Assembly (NCBI GenBank): GCA_029931535.1
Contig: JAQPZY010001372.1
Location: 1,178,001-1,242,000 of the forward strand
Length of the DNA stretch: 64,000 bases
Reading direction: 5' to 3'
Origin: Margaritifera margaritifera
Lineage: Eukaryota > Mollusca > Bivalvia > Unionida > Margaritiferidae
This document shows, in pieces, positions 1 through 14,087 of this stretch (position 1 is the first letter of the stretch; every line of letters starts with the position of its first letter). Made by a program: the position numbers and the translations under genes. A model generated the notes under the pieces. The model saw only the letters and a list, made by a program, of their open reading frames with translations. It searched no databases and was not told the DNA's origin.

Positions 1-191
1 TATATATATATATATATCGAATTTGGATTTTCAGTGTCTCCAATGATAAAGGAGATTAAATTCCGAGTTTAATTTTATATGTAATATGAATCAACTTTTT
101 ACTGTATTATTGACATATGTATTGCATTTTATTAGATGCATATACGATCTCTTTAATGGTATTTCTATTCTCTTGAAATTCATGACAAAAG

Positions 192-304
192 TTGACGAGG
201 CCGTTGTTCTGATGTCTATAAAGTTGGGAATACCTGTTGTAAAAGGCAAGAGTCTCAATGTCACGGCAACGTATCAGTACTTTTCAAATGCAGCCAAAGT
301 TGCG
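192..304 (+). CDS. Exon with N-terminal half of SEA-like domain
   Basis: Acceptor AAAG at 188-191 after a fairly pyrimidine-rich stretch; donor GCG|GTAAGC at 305. It begins with two bases of a split codon and ends in phase 0, encoding 37 codons. The peptide ([19 protein letters not shown], then [13 protein letters not shown]) has the alternating hydrophobic pattern plus the Tyr/Phe helix of the first half of a SEA domain. It also carries an NxT sequon. The 5' boundary is the least certain part. Confidence 0.45.
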
Positions 305-1450
305 GTAAGCATTCTTAGTGACTTTCGCATGAAATGGATATTTAGATCATTGTCACGGATCCAAGTTCAACAAATGTCAGATGGGGATTAGAATAGGATC
401 CCATGGTAACACCCCGGGGGTATACAATTGTGGCCCTTGGGAATTATCTTAGAAACTATTGAGATCCCCACCTTATAATCATACATACAATTACTGGGCA
501 TGAAAATACAAGTTTACACATCCTACTGACATTGAACCTGTGGCCCTTACCTAGGGTAAAGGATTACGCCAAATTGTCATATCTTGCACATTTTTAAAAA
601 TCCCACACTACAACAATATATACCCTTACTGGGCATGAAAAAGCATAGAATTTGAATATGTAAATAAAACTGACTCCTCGGTTTTTCTGACATTACCCTA
701 GAGATACTGATTGTGGGTATAACAAAGCGGGTGATTGCGGTGATATGTTTTTTACAAACACTCTATTTTCAGACCTGATCAGATGTATCATTGCTTTCTT
801 TAGCTATAATTACATGTAATAAGCGCGTAGTCAAAAACAACAATTGTTCTCCACCCACTATATGTGCAGACTTTTATTTTAAAGCTGCAATATCTGTAAT
901 TTTATTATTATAATTCTTGCTGAAATTCACACAGTCTCTTTAAATTCTATAAAATAGAGTGTTTCACAAGTTATTGAATGGTAACCATGCACTTTGTATT
1001 GATATTGAGGCAGACTAGCGGTAATGAGGCCGAGTCCGTATGATTTGTGAAGATGTTGTCTGTTTTCACATCAACTAACTACTTTCACATATGTGCATTA
1101 ATACATAAATACCAAATATATATTGCAAATAAGTTATACCTTACAACGATCACTCTGAGCTGGAATCATGTCTTTATTGGCATGAATACCCTACGATTGT
1201 TGCTTTCCACCATTCTGTTTGACTATATTTGCCGATTCCAGACTAAATTGAAGTATTTGAAAAATCTTAAAATTCCGTGAGAAAATATTTGCTTGAAACT
1301 TGTTTATTTCTTAACCAATGTTACTGAAAATTGAGGAAGGGACAAGCGAGTTATATAGAATGCATAGATTTTAGCCAGTTCTAAACTTATGAATATTACA
1401 GGCATTGCACCTTTTAGAAAATGTTTATTTAATATTTTCACAATTATACA

Positions 1451-1530
<80 letters not shown>

Positions 1531-4500
1531 CATACATACATACATACATACATACTACCCTTCTATTCATTTTTATTTTTACTTCCAGCTCGAGGGATTT
1601 TATCGCACAAAGATGGGGGATAATCTCAAAAGGATTGTAATTTTATCACTGGCGTATGTATTCAAAATCCTTAATCTTGAAGTCATAGTATGAAGTCCTA
1701 ATGCATGAAGTATAACACTCCTCAAAGCTGCATCCCCTGGCCCAAAATAATTGTAAATTGGGATGATGGCATGACAGGCGTGTGTACCAATGAAGAATAA
1801 TGAGAAATAGTTTGCAAAATTGCATACCACAGAAAAAAAAGATAATACAAAGGAAGAGGAGGGAAGGAAACTCTGAATGAGGGCTGGAACATGTGGGCAA
1901 ACTAAATAAGAAGTAGAAAAGCTAAAGTCATTTTTCAGTACTTTGCTCGTCACACGGGTGTATCATGAAGTAAACAATCTGGCACAAAGGTCAGCTTGGC
2001 ACCTGCTATGCTGTATACATCCCACTCATACTTATCTCGAGTGTGCACAAAGCAAAGTGCCGAGCATGTGCACTCAAACTTTCCATTGTCAACATAAGAC
2101 GATTTGTGCCCTAACTGAAAACCAGTTTTACCTCCAAAAATTGTAATAGACCCAATGAAAAGCTAAGACAATATTCTAAGCATGGTGCACGGTTATAATC
2201 TGAGTTAAGCTAGTCTCGTTTTCAAAACGTTTACGTCACAATAAGTACTATTTTAGTCCGCAAAAAAGGGGTTTCCCAAGAATTAACACAGCTGAGCGGA
2301 ACAATCTCTGCGGAGTTTGGTGGTAAGATAATCATTTTACTTACTTAGGGCCTGAAAAACAAAACGCTTGTGATATTAGTTTTAAATTATTTTAGGGAGA
2401 AGTGCAGCTTTAAATTATTCATTTATAGAGGTTATTGCATGTAAAGATGTAAAAATGAAGCGTAGTATGTATTGTAGGATTCAACGGGAAATGTAATTAA
2501 AATATTCCTGAGCGTGTGTAATATTTAATGTACAAGATAGCGATATCATTTGATTTGATTATCATCTTCAAATATATATCTGGATCCATCTGAGTGAATG
2601 AATTATCCAAACACTTCGCTACTGTTACCTGACGAATATTCTTCTGTACAGGAACACGAAAAGAGTTACTTAAATATTAAGTGCTCTGTATATATGACCT
2701 TCTTCTTCTTCTTCTTTATACAATACTAGTATCAATGCCATGATCCTCATTATTATAATCTTCTTCCTTTTCATATTCCTCCTTATACCCATCTTTTTTT
2801 AAATTATTTTATTCAGCTTTATCAATATCCTTTTCTCCATTTTCATCTACTGCTCACGCTCTAATTACTTTTTCTCTCCTCCTCCTGATCATCATCAGCA
2901 GCAGCATCGTTGTATTCTTCTTCTCCAGCTTCTTCTTCTTCTTCTTCTTCTTTCATGAAGTCAAGAAAAATATCCCCAGTGCTGTATTCAGCGTATTAAT
3001 TGGAGAACTTATTGACTTTCAGGTTTGGTAGCTTGATAGTTGACTACAACATTTACATCTTCAATACACCGGAAGTTGTTGCCAGTTTAACATTAACCAA
3101 TGTGGAACTCGCCTCCGGTGTTTCAGTTCTGTTTGAAAACGTATCTGTTGGAGTCCTGAAAGTAAAAGTTGGTGAAATAGAGGGTATGACTTATCTTTAG
3201 TGTTTTTAAGAATATGACACATAAACTAGATCGACCAAGAAAACAAGCAAAATTACGATCAAAGTAGAGAAACACAACATAAGATAAAAAAGGAATATAA
3301 AAGGTAATCGAAAATAAAGAGTTGTCAGTTTGCTGCAAAAAGACCCAAAACACAAAGATGATAACATAAATCGTTGACACAAGAATCATTATATCAATAA
3401 AATACATCTAATGCCAAGGCTGTAAATGCTCTAGCCCTGCCATAAGTCCGTTTTAGCTTATATTGACTGATACTTGCTGGTCAGGCTATGGGGCATACAT
3501 TACCAAAAGAGAAAAATCATCACCCAAGTTATTGCTTGCTATTGTTGGCTGGTCAGGCTATGGGGCATACATTACCAAAAGAGAAAAATCATCACCCAAG
3601 TTATTGCTTGCTATTGTTGGCTGGTCAGGTTGTGGGGCATACATTACCAAAAGAGAAAAATCATCACCCAAGTTATTGCTTGCTGTTGTTGGCTGGTCAG
3701 GTTGTGGGGCATACATTACCCACAGAGTAAAATTGTTTACATCCCACCCTATAACCATATATAGCCTTACTGGGCGTGGAAAAGCGTAGAATTTGAATAT
3801 GTAAATAAAACTTACCCCTGGGTAAGATTGTTATTCAGGCTATTGTTTCCTGGTCAGGCCGAGGGGCATACATTACCAACAGAGTAAAATCGTTACTGAA
3901 GCTATTATTTGCTGGTCAGGCTATGGAGTATACATTGAAAAAAGTGTAAAATCTTCACTCCAGCTATTGACACAGTCCACCTAAAATAATAAAAGGGCAT
4001 CAATGTGTAATGCAAATGTAAGTTTCTGTTTAAACAAAACATATTTTCTCTGAAAATGTACGAGAAAATGGAGGAAAGGTTGACGCTTTGCCATAATAAA
4101 ACAACATAAATATAACAATTGAATAAATTTACACGGTCAGAAGGAGAAAATGAAGCTTTTTTCAGACTAGTCAATACCACATACAAAGATTAAGTTACTC
4201 ATAAACCTAGTCTTTTCTTCCATGATGAGCATTATGAAACTCGAGCTAGATAAGCGCAAAAGTGTACACTTGTAATGTTGATGAGTTTCTTCTGTTTCAT
4301 ATTCCCAAAACGGCACATGATTCTCGTTTTTTTATGTAATGGATTTCCTGCAATATGAAATAGTTTTTTATGCGCTATCGCTATATAAATGTGTGTATAA
4401 TGAAAATGTTTAGATTGTCTTATGGCATAATAATAAATGTTCTACTATATGTGATCCTTTCAGGGAGAATTTATCTTTAGTGTGCAAAGTAATCCTAAGG

Positions 4501-6863
4501 CAAATAGAGCCTTTTTTGCTATTCGCTACTTCTCAATTATAGCTTGCATCATTACGCTATCAAGACTGTATGTCACTACGAGTACAGAGGGCTTAAACCC
4601 TGGTATTACAATCCATTGAAGTTCCGCTATTATTTGCTTGAAGTAAACCAGATATACTACATTTTCTATACGAATTTATTTTTACATTTTGAAAAAAAAA
4701 ATTATAACAAGCTTTTCTTTTTAAGTTGAGATTTATGTTTCTAGAGTTGCTTTTGCTATAGGAGGCTTTCAGTCATGCCGAAATTTGATATTTTTTGCAC
4801 GCATGTGTATCGCTTCTTATAAACATATATGCTAAACTCTTCTTTTGCCCTTTTAAGTTTCCTCAAATCCCTCCGATGAGCAGCTTTGTACGATATTTCA
4901 ACTTTCCTCTGGGACATGTAAAGATGGTTATGCTTGCAAGGTTATCAATGGGGTACCAACGTGCAGGTAAATTTGTATAATTGGTGTTAGCAAACATTGA
5001 TCCTAGGCCATACATTTCATTAATTTATACATGCTTCTTATTGTTCCGGAAAAGAATAAATCAGCTGTTCTTGAAAATGATATTCCAATCCAGCTTATTA
5101 CAAGTACTAGCAGATAGAAGCCTTCTGGGTGATTCTAACTGGCTTTGGAGAAAAAGCGTAAAAATAATCCAGATAATGCATAGTATATCCAGTATGTTAT
5201 TTTATACGATATTGCAAATTGTACTTGGCTTGGGGTTTGTTTGTCTTTTTTTGTTGGTTTTTTTTTTTGTTTGTTTTTTTTTCAATCGTTCATCATTTTC
5301 AATATAGGCACAGAAAATAAGAACATTAATATACAGTTGAGAATACTACAGCAAATATATATAATAAGGTAAATGTTACTATTTATTAATGAGGAGCTTA
5401 TGCATCGTGAGGAATTTAAAGCTTCTTGATAATCCCAATCTTAAATATCGCCATCCCTCAATGACTATTAATTACTTCAAAGTAAACTTCAAGTTACTCA
5501 TTTTTAAGCCATATACGCAATTGTTTCCTCAAAATGATGTCCTCAATAAAGATTATTTAGTTGTTTTGTTTAAAGGATCTGTTTTCAAATGTTACTGTAG
5601 AACTTAGCTTAGCTTTAAATTTTTAAAGATTGTTTTGCTTTTTGTTACAATAACACATTATCTAGCAAATTATTGTTTGGATATTTGTTACAATAACTCA
5701 TTATATGACATATGATGGTTTCGATATTTGTTACAATAACACATTATCTAGCAAATAATTGTTTCGATATTTGTTACAATAACATTTTATCAAGCGAATT
5801 ATTGTTCGTATATTTGCTACAATAATTCAGGTAAAGAGCTTAGAAAAGCATCGGTATAAATATACAAAAATGATGTTAGTAACACTGAATAAAATTCTTT
5901 CAACACCCATTCTTTTTTGCAGAAAAATTGACAAGGGTAAGTATAAATATTCCATTATAAACAAAAAAGGATATCGTCTACATGTTAGGCCTCACATAAT
6001 TCTTAATTACTTTATTTATGCTTTTTAAGATGGTAAAATTACTCATTATACATTTTTACATATCAATTGTAACAAAAGATGATAGTGCTATCTTTCTTCA
6101 AATGCTTAAAAGTATTACAAACTTATCTTATCAATTTTATATTTGAAGACAGCTTGCAGATTAGGTATGGTTTCCATCCTGATTTATTTTTCAGTTTTAA
6201 TCAATTATTATCATAATATTCAGCACTTTTGAAGTTTCCAGATTATGAATATGCATATAATTATGGTTGATCAGTAAACCGACGCTTCTATACTATGTAG
6301 ACACAGTGATTAATTTGCAGCTCTCTCACACACACACACATATAATGGTAATAATCCAGATAGAGAGAGAGAGAGAGAGAGATTGGAGAATTGAAACTAA
6401 TACCGTGGTCAGTGGCAAATGGTAAATCAAGCATAATACCAAACTTGATCAAAGGTCAGTAACTTTAAATGTTTGAATTACCTTCTGTTTCTCTTAGTCT
6501 GCTGCCCACTCGGTTCGACGTACCACTAATACAAACAACCACGCTTTCACTGTTCTCGACGTTGACCATACGATCTTTTTATCGTCTTTATTTAAACTAA
6601 CGTTCACGTTTCAATCTCAGTCATCTATTTTCTTTAATCAACATAAATGAGACTCGAAGCCCATACAAGAAGCAAAGAAACAACTTCCAGCTAGATTTGA
6701 AAATTTAGCTCCATAACTACATTTAGTAGCGGACACGATGGGCAGAGTTAAATCCCTCCATCAATACATAGCTTGCGTAGTCAATCTTAACTCGAACGGA
6801 AATGTAAATATGCGTAATTGTATGTTGTATAATATACACATATATACGCACACACACACACAC

Positions 6864-6931
<68 letters not shown>

Positions 6932-7008
6932 CGTTCTTGGCCTTTCTTATATATGCACACACACATTTATATATATATATATATACATATATACGCACAC
7001 ACACACAC

Positions 7009-7061
<53 letters not shown>

Positions 7062-7271
7062 TACGCACACACACACACATTTATATATATATATATATAT
7101 ATATATATCGTTCTTGGCCTTTCAGATGAATATTACCTTACCACTGCCCTAGCGGCTGGCATACCAATGGCTGTACTGATGATTGGTGCAATTATTGTCT
7201 TCATTTGCCTTATAAAGAAACGAGCAACGACTGATCGTGGAGCTCATGATAACCTTAGAGGGTATGGCTAG
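192..7271 (+). CDS. SEA/EGF-like single-pass membrane protein, 3' part of gene (5 exons seen)
   Basis: Partial gene entering from the left edge. Exons: 192-304, 3023-3183, 4858-4966, 5923-5936, 7126-7271 (stop TAG). The last four join in phase (1, 2, 1). The product reads SEA-like strands, an asparagine- and cysteine-containing linker, a short EGF-like module, a transmembrane helix and a 20-residue basic cytoplasmic tail, i.e. the C-terminus of a type I surface protein. SEA domains occur in mucins and matrix proteoglycans and often self-cleave; no clear GSVVV cleavage loop is visible here, the matching stretch reading FGSLIVDY. The join between exons 1 and 2 is not solved: exon 1 ends in phase 0 and exon 2 needs phase 2, so at least one short exon is missing from my model. 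The 5' part of the gene lies outside the window. Family member not identifiable by eye. Confidence 0.6.
590..700. repeat. Dispersed repeat, copy 1 (related to 3745-3815)
   Basis: The stretch 'ctTACTGGGCatGaaaAAGC' followed by a TAGAATTTGAATATGTAAAT block recurs almost unchanged near 3768-3812, in the same orientation and inside the same gene. A shorter relative lies near 490-520. It looks like an old dispersed or segmentally duplicated intronic repeat; family unknown. Confidence 0.5.
1456..1556. repeat. Compound (TA)n/(CATA)n microsatellite
   Basis: About 70 bases of alternating TA followed by about eight CATA units. The Ile/Tyr ORFs on both strands here are by-products of the repeat. Confidence 0.95.
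2700..2956. repeat. CTT-rich imperfect trinucleotide repeats
   Basis: Several runs of CTT (near 2700-2716 and 2920-2953) in a pyrimidine-rich intronic stretch just upstream of the second SEA exon. It may serve as a long polypyrimidine tract. Confidence 0.7.
3023..3183 (+). CDS. Exon with C-terminal half of SEA-like domain
   Basis: Acceptor TGACTTTCAG ends at 3022; donor GAGG|GTATGA at 3184. The peptide starts [14 protein letters not shown] and runs to [16 protein letters not shown], matching the usual SEA order: F-x-GS-hydrophobic strand, long linker helix, final NVSV strand. It begins with one base of a split codon and ends in phase 1. An alternative start at 3005 (after TTGGAG) would join in phase 0 to the first exon but has a poor acceptor. 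Confidence 0.6.
3474..3960. repeat. 72-bp minisatellite
   Basis: Three to four copies of a 72-bp unit (core GCTGGTCAGGCTATGGGGCA) at 3474-3735, then two degenerate copies at 3838-3950. The period is a multiple of three, so all three frames stay open on both strands; the resulting repeat ORFs are not taken as genes. Confidence 0.9.
4858..4966 (+). CDS. Exon with short EGF-like cysteine module
   Basis: Acceptor CCCTTTTAAG ends at 4857; donor TGCAG|GTAAAT at 4967. Phase 1 at the start and phase 2 at the end, both fitting the neighbouring exons. It encodes four cysteines in the order C-x8-C-x5-C-x8-C around [11 protein letters not shown], as in the short EGF-like modules that follow SEA domains just before a membrane span. 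Confidence 0.65.
5635..5830. repeat. Imperfect ~55-bp minisatellite
   Basis: Four to five copies of a unit with TTTGTTACAATAACACATTA and GCAAATTATTGTTT, lying in the intron just upstream of the 14-nt microexon. Confidence 0.85.
5923..5936 (+). CDS. 14-nt microexon
   Basis: A very good acceptor (TTCTTTTTTGCAG ending at 5922) is followed after only 14 bases by a consensus donor GTAAGT at 5937. The 14 bases complete the split codon left by the EGF exon (phase 2) and leave one base (phase 1), which the transmembrane exon completes as GAT. It adds about four residues (KIDK) between the last EGF cysteine and the membrane span. Phase agreement on both sides makes this much more than a chance acceptor/donor pair. 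Confidence 0.65.
6840..7108. repeat. Compound (TA)n/(CA)n microsatellite with duplicated acceptor tract
   Basis: Four alternating blocks of ATACGCACACACAC and (TA)n. The phrase TCGTTCTTGGCCTTTC occurs at 6931 and again at 7109; only the second is followed by AG and forms the acceptor of the terminal exon. Confidence 0.9.
7126..7271 (+). CDS. Terminal exon: transmembrane helix and cytoplasmic tail
   Basis: Acceptor GGCCTTTCAG ends at 7125; stop TAG at 7269-7271. The exon encodes [10 protein letters not shown], then one strongly hydrophobic helix ([19 protein letters not shown]), a KKR stop-transfer signal and a 17-residue tail ending LRGYG. The topology is that of a type I protein. The acceptor sits only about 18 bases after a (TA)n microsatellite. 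Confidence 0.75.
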
Positions 7272-7366
7272 TCCGAACTTCCTTTGTCTCGAACTCGCTT
7301 TAATCATGCGTATTAGTATATGTAATTGGTTATTATTGGCCAATATCCGAGACAGAGAGCAATGCA

Positions 7367-7372
7367 AATAAA
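7367..7372 (+). promoter_or_regulatory. Candidate polyadenylation signal for the SEA/EGF-like gene
   Basis: AATAAA 96 bases after the TAG stop at 7271, the first such hexamer downstream. The cleavage site was not identified. Confidence 0.5.
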
Positions 7373-7605
7373 TCTTCAGCCTAGATCTTTGCGTCTTGCG
7401 AGCGTGTTTGATGGCATGAGTTTTTAAAAGGATCTTTTAAGAATCAACATATCATATCCACGGTTCGCTTTGCAATTCGTCTTCGCTTCCAAACAGAAAT
7501 TGTTCTAAACCATTGTAAAGTTTTCTTCATATTACCTTTTAAATCAGATATCCAGACAGTTTTCTTGAAGTTTCTATAGCGATTACGTTAAGGATGTACA
7601 GTATA

Positions 7606-7930
7606 ATACTGCTACTACTACGGTTTGCTTATTTGAAAAGCTGTTTAGCTAACTAAGGGTATGTTACTGCTACTACGAGCTGTTTCCTTGGATAGCTGTT
7701 TAGCTAACTAAGGATATGATACTGCTATTACGGGTTGTTTCATAGGAATAGCAGTTTAGCTAAGGGTGTGATACTGCTACCACGAGTTGTTTCCTTGAAT
7801 AGCTATTTAGCTAACTATGAGTATGATACTGCAACTGCGGGATATTTCTTTGAATAGCTTTTTAGCTAAGGGTATGATACTGCTACTACGGCCTGTTTCT
7901 TTGAATAGTTGTTTAGCTAACTAAGGGTAT
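7606..7930. repeat. ~55-60-bp minisatellite
   Basis: Five to six imperfect copies of a unit containing GATACTGCTACTACG and TAGCTGTTTAGCTAACTAAG. Confidence 0.85.
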
Positions 7931-8942
7931 GGAATCTGGTGGGATTTCTAAGTATTATAATTGTTTGACAAAATAAACTCAGCCATTCATCTCCAATACT
8001 TCTATTCTAATTATATTAACATATGTATTTTTAAAGCAACATGGGATCGACATCACTTTCATTGGTGGTTGATTCCCAGGTAACTGTTATGGATCCCAAT
8101 ACAGAGGTTTTGTATTGTTTGTACATACCACAAGCACGCTACAGACGCTAAATAACATATTGTATGTCAAGAAAAAAGAAAATAATTATGTTTAGGTTTT
8201 AAAATTACATGTATTACACTATACAAAATTATGGAAAACACTCTGAGAAAGACAACACAATACTTTTTATGACTGATCTTTTCTTTTTTCAGTTGTGAGT
8301 TTTTGAACAGCTTTTTGATGTCTTAATTCCTTATGTGATTCGTAAAGTTTAATCAGCTCAGAAAATTGATTAACAAAAATAAATTTTAAGAAAGGCAATT
8401 ATTTATCATTGAAAGAAAAGAAACACATATCTATTAAAAACAACATCCTTTTCAAAGTTGTAAATGTTGAAATTCAAAACATTCGATTATCACACTTTGA
8501 TAAGTTTTATCTTTGATATGAATTTTGAATAGTTTTTAATTTATTGCATCTCCCCCACAATTCATTGCTTCATAACGCACAATAATGACATATGCTTTGC
8601 GTCAGAAAATCATTTTTGAAGTTGCAGTTTTTTTTAATGGCGGAGGAAGTATGTTTTTATTTTATTTTTTTTTTAATCTTAAAGCGTTGTTATATCATAT
8701 GAACTTCATTTCTTTTCTATTTCGTTTTGCTTTCATTGCAGGAAATTGTATTCTTCCATGAGAAGTACTTTTCATGTGGGAAGCTCAATTAGAGGTTCAG
8801 TTGTAAACAGAATAAATACATTTAGTTTGCGTGGAGGGAAGAAAAATATGCATCCTGGATTAGCTTTATCAGGCAACTATACTTCTTGTGGTTTTCTTCT
8901 CTTATAGTGTTTCTTTTTAAAAAATGCATCCGTAAGAACGCT
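7931..8942. other. Gene-free stretch
   Basis: AT-rich DNA with only short, chance ORFs on both strands. No splice-supported exon, tRNA or recognisable mobile element seen. Confidence 0.5.
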
Positions 8943-8956
8943 TGTATGTATGTATG

Positions 8957-8990
<34 letters not shown>

Positions 8991-9035
8991 TGTATGTATG
9001 TATGTATGTATGTATGTATGTATGTATGTATGTAT
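8943..9035. repeat. (GTAT)n microsatellite
   Basis: About 23 TATG units. The ORFs of alternating Met/Tyr/Val/Cys here are repeat by-products. Confidence 0.95.
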
Positions 9036-9179
9036 ATACGGATGCATTATGTATCTACCATAGACGTCATCGTGCACGTATGTCCGTCTACCTGTTTTCG
9101 GGTGTCCATCTTCTTAAAGTTTATATACGCTGCTGTAATAAAATGACAGGAACCAAGACTCGTTTTGTATAATAAAGAC

Positions 9180-10017
9180 TTTGAATTCTACTCTACGTGG
9201 ACCCGAGCTTAATTGCTTAATGACTTTTGATTCTTTTGATTTTATTTTCATAATGGAAACTTTACTTCTTTAATTTTCCACATTTTCGTTTTCGAGATGT
9301 TACCATACCTTTATTTTGCTTTGTTTTGTTTGTTTGAATGAATATATGCACTGCAATATTCAAAAGTACAAATTGTATCCCTGTAGCCAATATCTACGTT
9401 TTGTAAATCACTTAGACTTTTCATCCCCATTAGTACTTTTATTAGCTGATACTTTGTACTCTTTCGCAGAACTGTTATTTGTATTTGATGATAGTTGTAT
9501 TCATTTCATCAGCACAATCTGCAAAAGGTCGAAAAAGGGAAATGTTGTCGAACACAAACTCCTTAAGCTAAAAGACTAAATTCCGCGAGAACTAAAGAAA
9601 ATTTCATTTGTAGATATAAAATCTATTTCCCAAGAGTGATAATATGAACTACACTGTAACAGAAGGGAGTGAAAAAAGGAAGCCGAATACGCAATTTTTT
9701 TCATTCCTGAAAGTGAAACTGCTATATTACAATAGATTAAGATATTTTCACCTTTCTCTTTCCTATTTGTCCATTGTCACTCCATCCATTAAAATCATGA
9801 TCGTTGAAAGGCAGTTGCACTTGACACTAATGAACACACCTGTACGTACAAACTGACAGCATCTATACGTTCTCTATTGTTAAGCAAAACTGACAATTAT
9901 TGTTATGGATATTGATAACATGTGTGTACTTGATATACAGACTGTACATTTAGTACGATTTCTCTTTTACTTTCTTAGGGCGATACTAATGCACTTATAT
10001 ACAGAAAAAACTTCGAT
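9180..10017. other. Gene-free stretch
   Basis: AT-rich sequence with short ORFs up to about 87 codons but no codon bias, homology I recognise or splice context. Confidence 0.4.
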
Positions 10018-10180
10018 AACTCAGACATCAATCGCTCGAATACAAAACATCAGTCGAATACTAAACATCGCTCGAATACTAAACATCACTCGAACGCCCA
10101 ACATCCCTCGAATACCGAACATCACTCAAATACTAAACATCACTCGAATACAAAACATCACTCGAATACCGAACATTTCC
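10018..10180. repeat. 18-bp minisatellite
   Basis: About nine imperfect copies of an 18-bp unit (CGAATACTAAACATCACT). The period keeps an ORF open (repeated Ile-Thr-Arg/Asn-Ile), which I do not regard as coding. Confidence 0.9.
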
Positions 10181-10309
10181 AGAAGGCTTGTTCAGTTCAC
10201 CTGTAAAGCGTCATCTTCCGTGCGACTCGGAAAAACTCGAAACGACCGAAAACTCGAATCAAAACTTTGGAACAACAGCGCTTTAATTCAAGTTTTCGAA
10301 GTTTTACTC

Positions 10310-10317
<8 letters not shown>

Positions 10318-10388
<71 letters not shown>
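10318..10388. repeat. (TA)n microsatellite
   Basis: About 70 bases of alternating TA. Confidence 0.95.
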
Positions 10389-10394
<6 letters not shown>

Positions 10395-10399
10395 ATAAC

Positions 10400-12167
<1,768 letters not shown>

Positions 12168-12169
12168 TA

Positions 12170-14087
12170 TACACAGAAAGTGCTCCTCTCACAAGAGTGT
12201 AAAGTATATCAAAATCATCAGTGGTTGTTTTTATCATGATAACTAGTTCAAATTGTATCGACAATATTGAATTCTAAAATTAAACTATTGTAAAATAAAA
12301 TTTATATGAAGTGTATAACTTACGTGACAACACAAAGCCGTGCTTTAAAGAGTACATTTAGAAAAAGTACAATCTTGCATTTGTAGTTGAACGATCAAGA
12401 TTTACAAATGGAAATATTCCTAACACTTAATCTAAAATAATGCAAAAGATAAGACAACAATGTACGAACCTCATTCATCTTATGATAACTTGTATACATC
12501 ATCTGTATAGTTGATATTTACTGTACATACTTTACAACAATATTTTTTGCATGTTTACAGGTGGCATAGAGATTTACAGCAGACATTGAAGTTTCCTACA
12601 CAAAGATAAGACGAGCAAGAAACCTTTCAGAACAAAACAACATGCTTTACATCCTAAATGAATCGATCAATTGTATATAAATCGATGGACTTACCCCGAA
12701 AACTCTAAACTTAGTACAATTTATTGGGATAAACATGTTCTGGTTTGCGAGCAAACGGACGATTTCATCGGGATAACTTTTTGTGGGGTTTGCACTATTT
12801 ACCTCAACACCCAATACCTTAATACTATTTTTTGTCGAGGATTGAACTTCGTGGATAGTAGTTCCCTATGAAATTAATTAAATTAAATCCTCCATGAATA
12901 TGTTTATTTTGCTGTATATAAACGTCTGTCTTGGATCCTTAGACTACTTGTACTACGTGTTTGCCTGTATGACGAAACAGACGATTATGACCAAAGTGAT
13001 TAAACTGAATTTCAACCACATCCCATAAAAAAAGATAATAAAAAGATTCGTTCAAATATCACGAATCATTATATGATAGAGTTTTGAATTCTTGAAACTG
13101 TTTTCCATCTCAATAAATAACTGGCTGAAAAAGGATACTTGCTATAATGAAAATAAATTACCATTATCAGCTTGCGGTCATATCATCTTTGTAGACAAGT
13201 ATTTTGCATACTATGTGCGATATCATGAAAGTTTTAATTGATGATCTAATATAAGCTTTCAATGCACACACATTTATGAAAAGAGAGTTGACAGTGTGCT
13301 CCTCTTTGCTATCATGGTCGAGAAAAATAGTAGTACTGAAATTATTCAACAAGCTGTATAATGTAAAGCTTTCTTGTTTCAATAATGTTTAGATTTTTCC
13401 TTTCAATTAACTGATATTTTGTGTTTGTGTAAGGCAAAAGTTTATAAGGACGCTTCCAATAATTATGTTTACCTATTGTTCATATTACTAATCTACGATG
13501 TTATGCACTAAGCTTATTTTTGAGAGAATGACGCGATCGTTTCGCTAGTTGGATATGAAAAATATGAAATGGGTTATAGCAACATCATATCAATGTTATC
13601 ATGTGATAATTTTTTGTTTATATGTAAATATCCAATGCATATAAAATGTTGTAAATTATTTTTTAAAACATTATTAAATATCTATACATTCTACATATCC
13701 ATTAGAGGTAATATAACAAGTATTCCAACTTCACATGTTAATAACATATGGTTTATATTCATGCTTCGCACCAATTAAACTTTTTGTGCACTCCATCTTC
13801 CCAGATGTGAGATATTCGCCACGAATTCAAGCGAATTAAGCGAATGTACGGATGATTCGTCGCTGATCTAGGGTGAATACTATGGTATATATTTTATTGA
13901 ACATTCTGTGTGCTCAAGTCTTGCTTAGTAGAGAAAGATAGAGAGAGAGAATCTCAAACCAAACACCATTTCTGATTGCACAAATATATGCAATAAAATA
14001 CTTAATCCACAGAAATAAAAATATTCTTCTTCATTATATGATGCTCCCAAAGTTATACAATCATAATTACTTTACTTATCGTGTTCC
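12170..14087. other. Gene-free stretch
   Basis: AT-rich; small ORFs on both strands with no recognisable product or splice support. Confidence 0.4.

Noticed and set aside
1939..1989. Possible missing SEA exon (acceptor TTTTTCAG, donor CAAAG|GTCAGC, encoding [15 protein letters not shown])
   Set aside because: Its end phase fits the exon at 3023, but its start phase (2) does not fit the exon ending at 304 (phase 0), and the peptide lacks the expected glycine-rich SEA turn. Left out of the gene model.
2281..2330. Short exon candidate ending TTTGGTG|GTAAGA
   Set aside because: Good donor, but its phase fits neither neighbouring SEA exon and the peptide is not SEA-like.
3463..3789. 108-codon ORF with repeated [15 protein letters not shown] units
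   Set aside because: It exists only because a 72-bp minisatellite has a period divisible by three; all frames and both strands stay open, and no splice or codon-usage support exists.
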